A DNA stretch of 64,000 bases from Sporosarcina sp. PTS2304 (GTDB taxonomy: Bacteria > Bacillota > Bacilli > Bacillales_A > Planococcaceae), in NCBI RefSeq assembly GCF_003351785.1, contig NZ_CP031230.1, forward strand, positions 3,138,501 through 3,202,500, given 5' to 3'. A model generated the notes under the pieces. It ran no database searches and was not told the origin of the DNA. It worked only from the letters and a program-made list of their open reading frames with translations. Made by a program: the position numbers and the translations under genes. Below, piece by piece: positions 44,313-53,475 of this stretch (the first letter of the stretch is position 1; every line of letters starts with the position of its first letter).

Positions 44313-45530
44313 ATGAAGAATACTAGGCTACAAGAGAAGTTAGTGGAGATTGAAAAAGAATATAGAGAAACATTCCAAACTATTAGTGATCATTTGTTTC
44401 ATCACCCAGAAATTAGTGGAGAAGAATACAAATCGGCTGCGTATTTGGCTGAAGTAATGGAGTCTTTCGATTTTACGGTGACGTTCCCCTATCCGCATCT
44501 AAAAGAAATAGAGACTGCTTTTATAGCTGAATTTGGGACTGGGGAAGGACCTACTATCGCTTTTTTAGCAGAATATGATGCGTTGCCAGGATACAAAACG
44601 CCATCAGGAAATGGTCATGCATGTGGTCATAATTGGATCGCCTCGACTATGTGTGGATGTGCGATTGTTTTGTCAAAGTTACAAGAGCATTTTGAGGGGA
44701 AAATTGTAGTCATAGGTACACCAGCGGAAGAAACATATGGCGGCAAAATTAACATGTTGAAAGAAGGAGCTTTTGAGGGCGTTGATATTGTGTTTCAAGC
44801 TCATTTAGCAAATGAAACCGTTTTGGATTCAGCTGCATTGGCGATGACCGATTATGAATTTGAGTTCAAAGGTAAAGCCGCACATGCCGCCTCCTATCCC
44901 GAGAACGGAATTAATGCACTGGATGCGGTGCAACTAACTTTTATGGGGGTTAATGCGTTACGCCAACATGTAAGACAAGATGTTCGAATCCATGGCATTG
45001 TAAAAGAAGGTGGCACAGCAACGAATATTACACCCGATAGAGGGGTTTGTCATATGACAGTGCGGGCGCAAGATCGAAAGTATTTACAACATGTAAGTTC
45101 GCGCGTGATAGACTGTGGGAAAGGAGCAGCGCTAATGACGGGGGCTGAATTTACATATCGCCAACTCGGTAATTCCTTTGATGATTTACTAAATATCCCG
45201 TCTTTAATAGAATTGACAAAAAAGAATTTGATAGAAGTAGGCATTACAAACTTTACTTCTCAACAGGATGCTCCGACTCCAGGCTCAACAGACATTGGAA
45301 ATGTGAGTTATCTATGTCCTACGTTATATATTGAAGTAGACTTAGAGGCAGACAAACCTTTTTATGTACATGAAGAAGAAGCTTTGAATTATGTAAATTC
45401 TCCATACGCTTATGATAAAATGTCCCAAGTCATTCGTGCGTTCTCATCTAGTGCACTTGAACTATTTTTAGAACCGAAACTTCTAGCGACGATTAAAGAC
45501 GAACATCAAAACATTTTGCTAAAAAAGTAA
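44313..45530 (+). CDS. M20-family amidohydrolase (p-aminobenzoyl-glutamate hydrolase-like)
   Basis: This 405-residue metalloenzyme has the M20 ligand motifs: EYDALPG near residue 87, GHACGHN near residue 102, TPAEETYGGK near residue 145 and AHAASYPENG near residue 190. The set fits the AbgB/amidohydrolase branch that cleaves N-acyl or peptide-like amides in the cytoplasm. AGGAGAG precedes the ATG. It stands alone; the substrate is unknown. Confidence 0.9.
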   Translation: MKNTRLQEKLVEIEKEYRETFQTISDHLFHHPEISGEEYKSAAYLAEVMESFDFTVTFPYPHLKEIETAFIAEFGTGEGPTIAFLAEYDALPGYKTPSGNGHACGHNWIASTMCGCAIVLSKLQEHFEGKIVVIGTPAEETYGGKINMLKEGAFEGVDIVFQAHLANETVLDSAALAMTDYEFEFKGKAAHAASYPENGINALDAVQLTFMGVNALRQHVRQDVRIHGIVKEGGTATNITPDRGVCHMTVRAQDRKYLQHVSSRVIDCGKGAALMTGAEFTYRQLGNSFDDLLNIPSLIELTKKNLIEVGITNFTSQQDAPTPGSTDIGNVSYLCPTLYIEVDLEADKPFYVHEEEALNYVNSPYAYDKMSQVIRAFSSSALELFLEPKLLATIKDEHQNILLKK

Positions 45531-45644
45531 ACTATAAAGTGTCTCGTCACGTAGGTACATTAGTGATATAATTTAAAAAACAGTATGGCGAGTGATATAA
45601 ATGGAAAATTTTATCTCAACCAAATATATTTTTTTAAAAATAAC

Positions 45645-45675
45645 AACCTTGACTGAATCTAGTCAAGGTTTTTTG
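45645..45675 (+). terminator. Intrinsic terminator
   Basis: AACCTTGACT, 6-nt loop, AGTCAAGGTT, then a T run, 115 nt after the M20 gene. Confidence 0.88.
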
Positions 45676-45744
45676 TTGCCTTAAGGCAATTTTGAATAAT
45701 AGTTAAATTTTTACTAAACCCAATGGATAAGGAGCTGTATTTTT

Positions 45745-46629
45745 TTGGATGAATAAAAGTATAATGATCTAAAATTAGGTGAAAAAGGTGCTTATTTAAG
45801 TATAGTCGCTTATCTATGTTTATCTATTTTAAAATTAATTATAGGCTATGTAAGTGACTCTGAAGCACTGAAGGCAGATGGATTAAATAATACAACGGAT
45901 ATTATTGCATCGATCGCTGTTCTGATCGGGCTAAAATTGTCGAGAAAACCAGCAGATAAAAATCATAAATATGGTCATTGGAAAAGTGAAACTATCGCAT
46001 CACTGGTTGCTTCTTTTATTATGATGGCGGTCGGTATACAAGTACTATTTAGTACAATCATATCCTTTGCAGGTGGAGGAAAAGAGTCACCAGATATAAT
46101 GGCGGGATATGTTGGTATTTTTTCGTTTGTCGTCATGTATATTGTCTATCGATACAATAAAAAATTAGCAATAAAAATCAATAGTCAAGCTCTTATGGCA
46201 GCAGCTAAAGACAATATTTCAGATGCGTGGGTCAGTATAGGAACAGCTATAGGAATATTCGGTTCTCAGTTACATATGCCGTGGATTGACACATTCACTG
46301 CATTAATAGTAGGATTTCTTATTTGTAAAACGGCATGGGATATTTTTAGAGAAGCCTCTCATGATCTAAGTGACGATTTTGATGAGAAGCAAATTGAAGT
46401 TTACAAAAAAACGATTCAATCCATACATGAAGTACAGCAGATTAAAGAAATTAAAGGTAGAAATTATGGAAATAATGTAGTAGTCGATATTGTAATTTTA
46501 GTACAGCCAAATCTAAGTCTTGAAGAAGCACATGACATTACTACCTTAGTGGAAAACGCATTGAAAGAAAAAGATGGCGTGTATGATGTTCATGTTCATG
46601 TAGAGCCAAATTGCAAACAGAGTTACTAA
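45745..46629 (+). pseudogene. Cation diffusion facilitator with a stop at codon 4
   Basis: A TTG start 10 nt after AAGGAG encodes MDE, then TAA (45754-45756), and then an unbroken CDF transporter of about 290 residues: KYNDLKLGEKGAYLS, ADGLNNTTD with the family's metal site, HKYGHWKSE and DNISDAW in the helices, and a C-terminal cytoplasmic domain ending DVHVHVEPNCKQ. No usable ATG/GTG/TTG occurs between the stop and TTG 45937, which would delete the first two helices. It is either a recent nonsense mutant or uses an unusual start. Confidence 0.8.
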
Positions 46630-46769
46630 ATGTAGGTTATACTATACGTGAAAATCTTTTATTTTTACTTTACTAAAAGTAATATTGTATAAATAGTTAA
46701 CAAGTGAAGTAATCGGAAACAATGTAATCAAATCACAAGGCATGTAGTACTTTAGTGGAGGGAAAGATA

Positions 46770-46964
46770 ATGAAAAAAACAAGAGCAATTTTTATTGGTG
46801 ATGTTAGATATGATCAGTGTCCAGTTTTTGAATTGAATAACGAAACGGATTACTTTGAAATGATAATTGACAAAGAAGTTAGATATGAAAAAGTAGTAGT
46901 TGAAGAAGATGATGATTTTTTGATATTTGAAATTGAAGAGGATATTGCAAATTTGATCGAGTAA
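46770..46964 (+). CDS. Hypothetical small acidic protein
   Basis: This 64-residue protein, MKKTRAIFIGDVRYDQC..., is rich in Glu and Asp toward the C-terminus. No family recognised. GGAGGG is 7-8 nt upstream of the ATG. An element C copy follows its stop. Confidence 0.65.
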   Translation: MKKTRAIFIGDVRYDQCPVFELNNETDYFEMIIDKEVRYEKVVVEEDDDFLIFEIEEDIANLIE

Positions 46965-46974
46965 TTATGCAAGT

Positions 46975-47023
46975 AGGCGCGATTCTTAGTAAAAGGATTT
47001 GCGCTATTTCAGTAATAGGGCCA
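46975..47023 (+). repeat. Intergenic element C copy
   Basis: GGCGCGATTCTTAGTAAAAG, then TTGCGC, then CAGTAATAGGGCCATG. It contains all three arms of the element (5', middle, 3'). Confidence 0.7.
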
Positions 47024-47066
47024 TGTTATGGAAATGTGAAAACATATTTAATCATTGGGGGAAACA

Positions 47067-47381
47067 ATGAGAAGAACTTTAGAATTATTCATTATGTTTT
47101 TTACATTACTTCTTGCTTCCTGTGGAGGGCCTTTCACATCAACTACTTCGATGTTGACTGTGATTGAAAAAGGTCATTCAAGTGACTACAAAGAATTTTG
47201 GATCAAGGCATATGACCCGAGCAATCACAACAAAGGAGAAGCATTTAGGATAGTAGTACAAGAAGAGATGGTATGGAATCTTATTGAAGAAGACAGAGAG
47301 TATTTTTCCTCGTATGCAAAAGAAGGAGACAAACCTTGGATTTTAGAGAAAACCGAACATTCAGCGGTTGAAAGAGAATAA
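47067..47381 (+). CDS. Small lipoprotein
   Basis: This 104-residue protein has a lipobox (LLLASC, Cys about residue 19) and a compact mature domain (YKEFWIKAYDPSNHN). Function unknown. GGGGG lies just upstream of the ATG. Its stop lies just before the ribosome site of the AAA ATPase gene. Confidence 0.72.
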   Translation: MRRTLELFIMFFTLLLASCGGPFTSTTSMLTVIEKGHSSDYKEFWIKAYDPSNHNKGEAFRIVVQEEMVWNLIEEDREYFSSYAKEGDKPWILEKTEHSAVERE

Positions 47382-47394
47382 AGGAGGGGTTGTA

Positions 47395-48246
47395 ATTTAT
47401 TTACATGACTTTTCATTTCCAAGTGATGATATGGAATTCGACTTTTTTATGAAGATAAAACGAACATGCTATGACTCGTTTTACCCATTTAAAATTTTAT
47501 CGAAAAATAGCTTTGAAACGATTGTTTTTGAGCCAGTGACGATTTTGTATGGGGGAAATGGTTCTGGAAAATCTACAGCATTACATGTCATAGCAGAAAA
47601 AACAGGAGTCAAACGGGATTCTATTTATAATAAATCTAATTTCTATCCTGATTATGTCAATATGTGTGGAATGCAACTTAAAGAAGAGATTCCCGAAAAC
47701 AGCAGGATTATTACTAGTGATGACGTGTTTGACTATATGTTGAATATCCGGAACCTCAATGAGGGAATAGACCAAAAAAGAGAAGAACTTTTTGAGGAAT
47801 ATTTGGATGCAAAATATTCCCATTTTCAGATGAGATGTATGGAGGATTACGAGCAGTTAAAAAAAGTTAATATCGCTAGAAGTCAAACACAGTCCCGTTT
47901 TGTAAGAAATGAATTAATGGATAATGTGAGGGAATATTCGAATGGGGAAAGTGCATTCCTATATTTCACTGAAAAGATTGGTGAGAATGGACTGTATATT
48001 TTGGATGAGCCGGAAAACAGCCTTTCTCCAAAGCGCCAAGTGGAATTGGTGGACTTTATCGAACAATCTGCCCGTTTTTTCGGATGTCAGTTCATCATAT
48101 CAACACATTCTCCATTTCTACTATCCATGAACGGTGCAAAAATTTATAATCTTGACGAAAAACCCGTTAAAGTGAGACGCTGGACGGAATTAGAAAATAT
48201 CCGTACATACTACGATTTTTTCAAAAGACATGAAAACAAGTTTTGA
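47395..48246 (+). CDS. AAA-family ATPase (SMC/OLD-like), probable ATT start
   Basis: This 283-residue ATPase has Walker A YGGNGSGKST near residue 52, an ABC-like signature YSNGESAFLYF near residue 182, Walker B LYILDEPENSLS near residue 200 and the H-loop ISTHSPF. The architecture fits small overcoming-lysogenization/SMC-type ATPases. The best start is ATT at 47395: AAAGGAGGGG sits 5-8 nt upstream, and no ATG, GTG or TTG lies near it. The alternatives are a TTG at 47368 without a ribosome site or internal ATGs. Confidence 0.8.
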   Translation: MYLHDFSFPSDDMEFDFFMKIKRTCYDSFYPFKILSKNSFETIVFEPVTILYGGNGSGKSTALHVIAEKTGVKRDSIYNKSNFYPDYVNMCGMQLKEEIPENSRIITSDDVFDYMLNIRNLNEGIDQKREELFEEYLDAKYSHFQMRCMEDYEQLKKVNIARSQTQSRFVRNELMDNVREYSNGESAFLYFTEKIGENGLYILDEPENSLSPKRQVELVDFIEQSARFFGCQFIISTHSPFLLSMNGAKIYNLDEKPVKVRRWTELENIRTYYDFFKRHENKF

Positions 48247-48416
48247 AGAACATTGAATCGTACCTCAAGAGAGATCTGGTGCATAAAAACTATTCAACTA
48301 AAGGGAATTTGTTAAAGAGTGCCAGTATGTCATACGACGTAGAAGAAATTCTGAATCGAGTGTAAGTTGTGTAGCGCACAGCACTGCTCACTAATTTGAT
48401 TGTTAGGAGGATCGCT

Positions 48417-48890
48417 ATGAAACGATTGGTTAATTTTTCTCTTTCAGCTTTATTGGTAATGTTAATTGTAAGTGGATGTAACACAAAAAGTGGAGAAGAG
48501 AGTATTTTTACATACAAAGATTCGTATGTGGGTGATGCTAGCGCAGTAGGGAATAGTGCAAGTCAGTTGCGAGGTGCTGAACACTATAAAGGCTTTGAAC
48601 TTAAAACGACCGAAGAGCCGTATGGTATTATTTTGAACTATGATTGGTCGGACTCAGAACTGAATTATAAAAAAACAGCTATTTATAACGCCACTTTTTT
48701 ATTTGCATTAATTAAAAACGCTGACTGGATAACGTTTAATTTTACTAATCAAGAGTACAAAATAACAAGAGAAAATCTTCAAGATTGGTATGGGGAAAAT
48801 CTCAGCGATTTAGAAAATGAAAATGAAACAGAAAAAATTGCACAAAAATATTTGGAAGATGAAAGTAAAATAAATCAGTTATTTAATTGA
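48417..48890 (+). CDS. DUF4825-like lipoprotein
   Basis: This 157-residue protein has a lipobox (LIVSGC, Cys about residue 20). The mature part contains FTYKDSYVGDASAVGN, the pattern of DUF4825 domains also seen in BlaR1-linked proteins. AGGAGG is 6-7 nt upstream of the ATG. Function unknown. Confidence 0.75.
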   Translation: MKRLVNFSLSALLVMLIVSGCNTKSGEESIFTYKDSYVGDASAVGNSASQLRGAEHYKGFELKTTEEPYGIILNYDWSDSELNYKKTAIYNATFLFALIKNADWITFNFTNQEYKITRENLQDWYGENLSDLENENETEKIAQKYLEDESKINQLFN

Positions 48891-48940
48891 GCGATGCGAT
48901 TGCGAAAAAGCGATTTGCGTACGTTCTGCAATCGGGCCAG
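48890..48940 (+). repeat. Intergenic element C copy
   Basis: CGATTGC pairs with GCAATCG across a loop containing CGATTTGCGTACG, then GGGCCAG. It overlaps the stop of the lipoprotein gene. Confidence 0.6.
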
Positions 48941-49133
48941 TAGAATTAGTGTACTCTTTAGGATTCTCCCGAGAGAAACCGGACGCTTTCCTGAGGGCAC
49001 GCGGCGGACTCGCCAGAAGTGCGTTGGCGATTACGCCTGTCGCGCTGATCCTCCAGGAGTCGCCGGTTCTTCCGGGAGAATCCTTGAGTTTGTGTCGGGA
49101 AGTCAGTTGGTGTTTGTCCAGAAGTTGGAGTAG
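48940..49133 (+). repeat. Repeat family A copy carrying an inverted family B copy
   Basis: The flanks match the short copy at 15003-15096. Here the hairpin arms AGGATTCTCCCG (48960-48971) and CGGGAGAATCCT (49073-49084) are about 100 nt apart. Between them lies a family B repeat in reverse orientation: the complement reads ACCGGCGACTCCTGGAGGA at one end and GGAAAGCGTCCGG at the other. The whole unit can form one long hairpin. Confidence 0.75.
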
Positions 49134-49358
49134 GGGTAAGTGACTTCTCCTGTAAAGTGTGGATGAAGCTGTAGATTCTTTGACTGAATGCATATAGAGT
49201 CATTTCTTTTTTCGTTCAATTTATCGAGACAGTCAAAGTAGCCAAAAATACTTCGCTGCTTTCTAACTTCAAAACCGGACCATTGTATCAGACAAGTCTA
49301 CTCGGCTTTCACTACTTGCAGAGAGCTATCAAACTGTCTTATGTACACTAAGTCGGGC

Positions 49359-49479
49359 TGGAGCTTCCAGACGATCGACTCCGGGAGGATCAGGGCGACA
49401 GGCGTAACCCGCAGCGCTTGACGGTCCGCCGCGTCCCCTCCGGAAAGCGTATCGTCTGGAAGCGGAAGCCGCAACGATA
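49359..49479 (+). repeat. Repeat family B, copy 3
   Basis: TTCCAGACGAT on the left and ATCGTCTGGAA on the right are inverted repeats; GCGACTCC-like and GGAGGATCAG motifs near the left match the other B copies. From 48891 to 49678 I see only repeats. Confidence 0.7.
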
Positions 49480-49678
49480 TCCAAGTCAGCGTCACAATCT
49501 CAGAAAAAACAAAAATTACTTATTTCGTGTTCTTCTGTTAACGGGCGCATTAACAGAACAAGGTTATGCGAGAATCAGGGCTATTATCCGGAATAAGACC
49601 TTTTAAATAATCCGGGCAATTAGTTTAACAAGAAAACCGAGATATATTATTTGGATTTTTTAATTAGGGAGTGTTCAT

Positions 49679-50437
49679 GTGGGTGTTTGGGGAGCGGCAA
49701 TATTATCCGATGATATTGCTGAAGATGTCAGCTTTAAATATAAGGACTTATTGGGAGAAAATTATTCGAGTGAAAAAGCAAGTAAACGAGTAATAGAAGA
49801 ATTTCAAAATGATTTAGATGGTGAAGAAATTACTGCCTTTTGGTTGTCATTCGCTTTAATACAATGGAAATTAGGAAGACTTCAAGAGGAAGTTAAAAAT
49901 AAAGCAATTGAAATTATTGATAGTGGTGTGGATCTTGAACGTTGGGAAGAAGATCCTAAACTAATGAAGAAACGTGAAGCTGTTCTTTTGAAACTAAAAG
50001 AACAATTACATTCCCCGCAACCACAAGCTAAAAGAGTTCCAAAGAGGTTTGTAACGAATACATTTTTAAAAGCTGGTGATGCAATTAGCTATGAATTAGT
50101 TTCAAGGGATTTTATTATTCTTAAGGTCATTGGCATTATTGAACAAGGGACTGGAGACAGATATCCACTTTTCGAAATATGTGACTGGAAAGGGAAAGTA
50201 ATTCCTTCAAAAGAACAAATTAATGAATTAGAATTAAAAAAATGGACGTGGGAAAATGGTAATCAAGAGTTAAACGCATTAGCTATCTTTCCAGCTGGTA
50301 AAAAAGATGACCCTATAAAAAGAGTACAAGTGGTAGCAGAAGGTGTAAGAATCGTATTGGATATGGAAGAATCCTTCGTCGCATTAACTTGGAAAGCATT
50401 AGATGATAATTTAAAGGAGTTTTACTCATTCGAATAA
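49679..50437 (+). CDS. Hypothetical protein with a DUF4259-like N-terminus
   Basis: This 252-residue soluble protein begins MGVWGAAILSDDIAEDV, the opening typical of DUF4259-type proteins. Its C-terminal half (from about residue 120) is beta-rich and unassigned. GGGAGTG lies 5-6 nt upstream of the GTG start. Function unknown; such proteins are often found among immunity genes. Confidence 0.72.
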   Translation: MGVWGAAILSDDIAEDVSFKYKDLLGENYSSEKASKRVIEEFQNDLDGEEITAFWLSFALIQWKLGRLQEEVKNKAIEIIDSGVDLERWEEDPKLMKKREAVLLKLKEQLHSPQPQAKRVPKRFVTNTFLKAGDAISYELVSRDFIILKVIGIIEQGTGDRYPLFEICDWKGKVIPSKEQINELELKKWTWENGNQELNALAIFPAGKKDDPIKRVQVVAEGVRIVLDMEESFVALTWKALDDNLKEFYSFE

Positions 50438-50540
50438 TATCTCTTAAATGAGCATGATTATAATTGGAAAGTCTTGTGTAAGAAAAGAACTGTTATGCCA
50501 GCGTTTAATGATCTAAAGAAGAATTAGTGGGAGTGTTACT

Positions 50541-50888
50541 ATGAAATGTAACTTTTGCAAAAAAGAAGTTACTTTTAATTTAAAAGTAGAAGGCGATGTT
50601 GGCGCAGACGCAATTTGGTGTGATGAGTGTTACTGTAATTTAGATATTTATGATATGCCGATTTCAAATAGTTTGAAAAAACAACTTACAACTTGGACAC
50701 AGCAGTACGGTGAATGGATGGATTGGAGCAAAGATATGTTGTGTTCTAATGGAGTTCAAATGGAAGAAGAACATAATAAAATAGGTGAATCACTTACTGT
50801 AAAAGTTCGTAATGAGCTCGGAGATGAATATAAAGTCAGATTTTCACCTTCTTCATCTACAAGAATGTATGCTAACCGCGATTCTTAA
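50541..50888 (+). CDS. Small zinc-ribbon protein
   Basis: This 115-residue protein has CNFC at residues 3-6 and CDEC near residue 27, suggesting one zinc-ribbon. The rest is hydrophilic. Function unknown. GGGAGTG precedes the ATG. Downstream to 51103 I see no convincing gene. Confidence 0.65.
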   Translation: MKCNFCKKEVTFNLKVEGDVGADAIWCDECYCNLDIYDMPISNSLKKQLTTWTQQYGEWMDWSKDMLCSNGVQMEEEHNKIGESLTVKVRNELGDEYKVRFSPSSSTRMYANRDS

Positions 50889-51103
50889 TGAAAAACCCCT
50901 TACAATTTACTACATTACTACTCATGCTATTCTAGTATTTGAGAAAAGGAATGATTATTCAGTGACTAGCTATCAGCAGTTTTACTCACGCATTTTTTCG
51001 ATTCTCTACGAGTTAGCATCTTAAACTTTTTTAATTTAGCTTTTTTACATGAGGTTAACAACAATTTATAAGGACAAATTTTGATATGGAAGGAAAATAA
51101 TAT

Positions 51104-51493
51104 ATGACTACTTTCAGTTTTCTTATACTGTCTGAAAAAAGCTCGTTGATTGAGAAAGATAGATATAATAAACATTCATTTGTTAAAAAAGAAGGAAATT
51201 TTTATATTTTCGCCCGTCAACAAACAGCGGGTATTGTTGAAGGCAAAAGTATAAGCAGAGAATATATTGATTTCATTCGTTCGATATCGAGTGAAATGGA
51301 ATCACCCATATATACTTTAGTGAAAGAACTTAAGAACAAAGAAGGAGAAAATGATTTTTCTATTAAAAAATATATTGATTCTAATGGAATTATAGATAGT
51401 GAGAAGGTTTTAGTTTTAAATAAAGATACCTTAATATCTTATAATAAATTATATAAATTTCCTTTTATCACAAGTGAAATTACACGATTTTGA
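51104..51493 (+). CDS. Hypothetical protein
   Basis: This 129-residue soluble protein is rich in Lys, Ser and Ile. No family recognised. AAGGA is about 11 nt upstream of the ATG, a moderate site. A degenerate element C copy follows near 51525. Confidence 0.6.
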   Translation: MTTFSFLILSEKSSLIEKDRYNKHSFVKKEGNFYIFARQQTAGIVEGKSISREYIDFIRSISSEMESPIYTLVKELKNKEGENDFSIKKYIDSNGIIDSEKVLVLNKDTLISYNKLYKFPFITSEITRF

Positions 51494-51672
51494 TATAAAA
51501 ATTATAGCTGTGCTTATATATGCAATAATCGAGCGCGATTTTTTGGTAACAGCATATTTTCAAACGTGCCACCTTCCGAATAAAAACTTTTAAAAACATT
51601 AAGTGACCGAACTATCTTACGATACATGAACACTGGTATAATAGAGGTAACAATAAATGAGGGGTGTTATTT

Positions 51673-51858
51673 ATGAATGAAAATTCACGAACAGAACGCC
51701 AAAAGCAAGTAGAATTTGCAGTTGGAATGGCTGCAATTGACGGTGGAAAGCCAAGCGTATTTACAAAGAATCTTTTAAATCAATATGAAGATGGTCAAGT
51801 ATCATCCAGTCAATTGAAGCAAGCCATTGTTGAAAAATATACAAAGGCTTCAGAGTGA
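51673..51858 (+). CDS. VbhA-like antitoxin
   Basis: This 61-residue helical protein, MNENSRTERQKQVEFAVGMA..., matches the antitoxin VbhA family that blocks Fic toxins with an inhibitory helix. The adjacent downstream gene is a Fic toxin with a nonsense codon, so the antitoxin now lacks an active partner. GAGGGGTG lies 5-6 nt upstream of the ATG. Confidence 0.82.
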   Translation: MNENSRTERQKQVEFAVGMAAIDGGKPSVFTKNLLNQYEDGQVSSSQLKQAIVEKYTKASE

Positions 51859-51861
51859 TTT

Positions 51862-52581
51862 ATGGATCCTTATGTTTATCCTAATACAAACATTTTAATC
51901 AATAAATTAGATATTCGAGATGAAGAGCAATTAATTGACGTTGAAGCACAGTTGTTAATTGCTGGGATTATAGATATTTCTTCTATCTCCCAAAAGATTG
52001 ATTTCCAAAAATATGAAAGTCTTCAGTTGATTCATCACTTTATTTTTCAGGAACTATATTCATGGGCTGGCGAATTTCGCACAGTCAATATTTCTAAGAG
52101 TGAACGGGTTTTAAATGGATTATCTATCTCCTATAGCGATAAAGATCATATTATATCTGATTTGAAAACTATTTTCAGTTGGTCTGAATCTAAAAAATAG
52201 AGTTATTCTAATCCTAATCTTGTAAAAGATTTTTCGGCTTTTATGATAAAGCTCTGGCGTGTTCATCCTTACCGTGAAGGAAATACAAGAACAGTTTCAA
52301 TTTTCATGAAGCTTTTTGCTGAAGCAAGTAGGCTAGACTTCAATGCTCAATTACTTTCACAACATACAGGATACTTACGAAATGCACTAGTTCTAGCCAC
52401 AGTAGAAGAAGCTCCAGAACCACATTATTTATTGAATATGATATCTGACGCACTAGGTGTAGTTGATTTCAATAAATTCATGCCTGATGATGAAGCTTCT
52501 AGTAAATATCAAGTGATTGGCAATTACGATGTTTCTAAAGATGAAGAAAAACCGTTCGAAATTGATCTTGATGATGAATAA
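51862..52581 (+). pseudogene. Fic toxin (VbhT-like) broken by an in-frame TAG
   Basis: The frame begins 3 nt after the antitoxin stop. It encodes ELYSWAGEFRTVNISKSE near residue 56, meets TAG at codon 113 (52198-52200), and continues in the same frame through HPYREGNTRTVSIFMK (Fic motif, near residue 135) to TAA 52581. The Fic motif has GNTR in place of the usual GNGR. The catalytic half lies after the stop, so the product should be inactive. Confidence 0.88.
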
Positions 52582-52622
52582 CTTTTTTTCAAATCAATTC
52601 AGTAGGCTCTAAGTATTCATAT

Positions 52623-52660
52623 AAAAAATGCAAGAGTGAAAATTCACTTTTGCATTTTTT
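52623..52660 (+). terminator. Intrinsic terminator of the toxin-antitoxin pair
   Basis: AAAATGCAAGAGTGAA pairs with TTCACTTTTGCATTTT, a near-perfect 16-bp stem, followed by T. Confidence 0.9.
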
Positions 52661-52704
52661 ATAACCACTTTGTTTTCTTGTTGCTCAATTTCAAGCACTG
52701 TAGT

Positions 52705-52800
52705 TTGATTGGGAAATCTAATATTGTTGAAATCAATCAAGGTGAACTTGTCGTTCTTATTTTGAAAATTGGAAGCCGCGGTGATATGTATAAAAAGTAA
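52705..52800 (+). pseudogene. C-terminal remnant of a RelE/ParE-type toxin
   Basis: The frame reads VEINQGELVVLILKIGSRGDMYKK then TAA, in two parts: the strand segment VEINQGELVVLILKIG and the tail SRGDMYKK. This matches the usual end of RelE/ParE toxins (YEI..GELVVLV.KIGHR.DVY). No N-terminal part or antitoxin remains. Confidence 0.6.
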
Positions 52801-52840
52801 ACGAACGTCTGCTGTATCTAAAGAAGGCGTTCGTTTATTG
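52799..52840 (+). terminator. Intrinsic terminator after the toxin remnant
   Basis: AAACGAACG pairs with CGTTCGTTT, followed by ATT. Confidence 0.7.
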
Positions 52841-52930
52841 TAGTAATTAGATTATCGAGGGTTTTATTAAATCAAAAGAAATGTTACACGAACAAACGGG
52901 GCGATTTAATTGAATAAATCGGAGGATATA

Positions 52931-53125
52931 ATGAGCACTAAAACCTTTGTCTTGTTATTAGTCGTTTTAGGAATTAATACTTTGAGGTATGGAACTTATC
53001 TTTTAGAGGGTTCTACAAGTATCTATTATTGGATTATGTTTATCTTGAATGTACTAGCCGTAATTTATGTTCTCATCTTAAAATTAAATAAAAGCAAAAC
53101 TGAAATTAATTCAAGAAGAATCTAA
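52931..53125 (+). CDS. Small two-helix membrane protein
   Basis: This 64-residue protein has two hydrophobic helices and a basic tail. GGAGG is 5-6 nt upstream of ATG 52931. Function unknown. Confidence 0.65.
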   Translation: MSTKTFVLLLVVLGINTLRYGTYLLEGSTSIYYWIMFILNVLAVIYVLILKLNKSKTEINSRRI

Positions 53126-53139
53126 AATACTTTAACAAA

Positions 53140-53188
53140 CGGGAGCAATTCTGGAATAAAGATTTGCGCTCTTTCAACAATAGGGCCA
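53140..53188 (+). repeat. Intergenic element C copy
   Basis: GGGAGCAATTCTGGAATAAA, GATTTGCGCTC, CAACAATAGGGCC: close to the consensus of the family. Confidence 0.7.
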
Positions 53189-53237
53189 CTTGTATGAAAA
53201 TAATACTTGTCTGTAATATACAAGGAGGGTGTTCGCT

Positions 53238-53426
53238 ATGAAAAGAGGAAGTATCGGAATGGCTATATTTACAGGGGTATTCGTTGGTATTATGGTCTTT
53301 ATCTCTACGTACTTAGTGCCTGAAGCGAGTTCTATCACTTCGATCGTGATTGCTGTTTTAGCAGCATTTATAGGTGGATTGATTGGGAATAAATTATTTC
53401 CACGTAGAGAAGAACAAACGCGATAA
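53238..53426 (+). CDS. Small two-helix membrane protein
   Basis: This 62-residue protein has two glycine-rich helices (GMAIFTGVFVGIMVFIS and VIAVLAAFIGGLIG) and a basic end. AAGGAGGG lies upstream of ATG 53238. Function unknown. Confidence 0.68.
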   Translation: MKRGSIGMAIFTGVFVGIMVFISTYLVPEASSITSIVIAVLAAFIGGLIGNKLFPRREEQTR

Positions 53427-53475
53427 ACATCTGTAGTCGTGCCAGATTGATGAGAATAGTTAAGGGGATTGGGAT

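Noticed and set aside
45601-45684. 28-residue reading frame running through the terminator at 45645
   Set aside because: It has no ribosome site and its second half is the terminator stem.
29895-52200. TAG recoding (suppressor or pyrrolysine-like) as explanation for three in-frame TAG codons
   Set aside because: Intact genes such as the MepB-like gene (stop at 42708-42710) end in TAG, a TAA and frameshifts also occur, and no amber tRNA or synthetase gene is visible.
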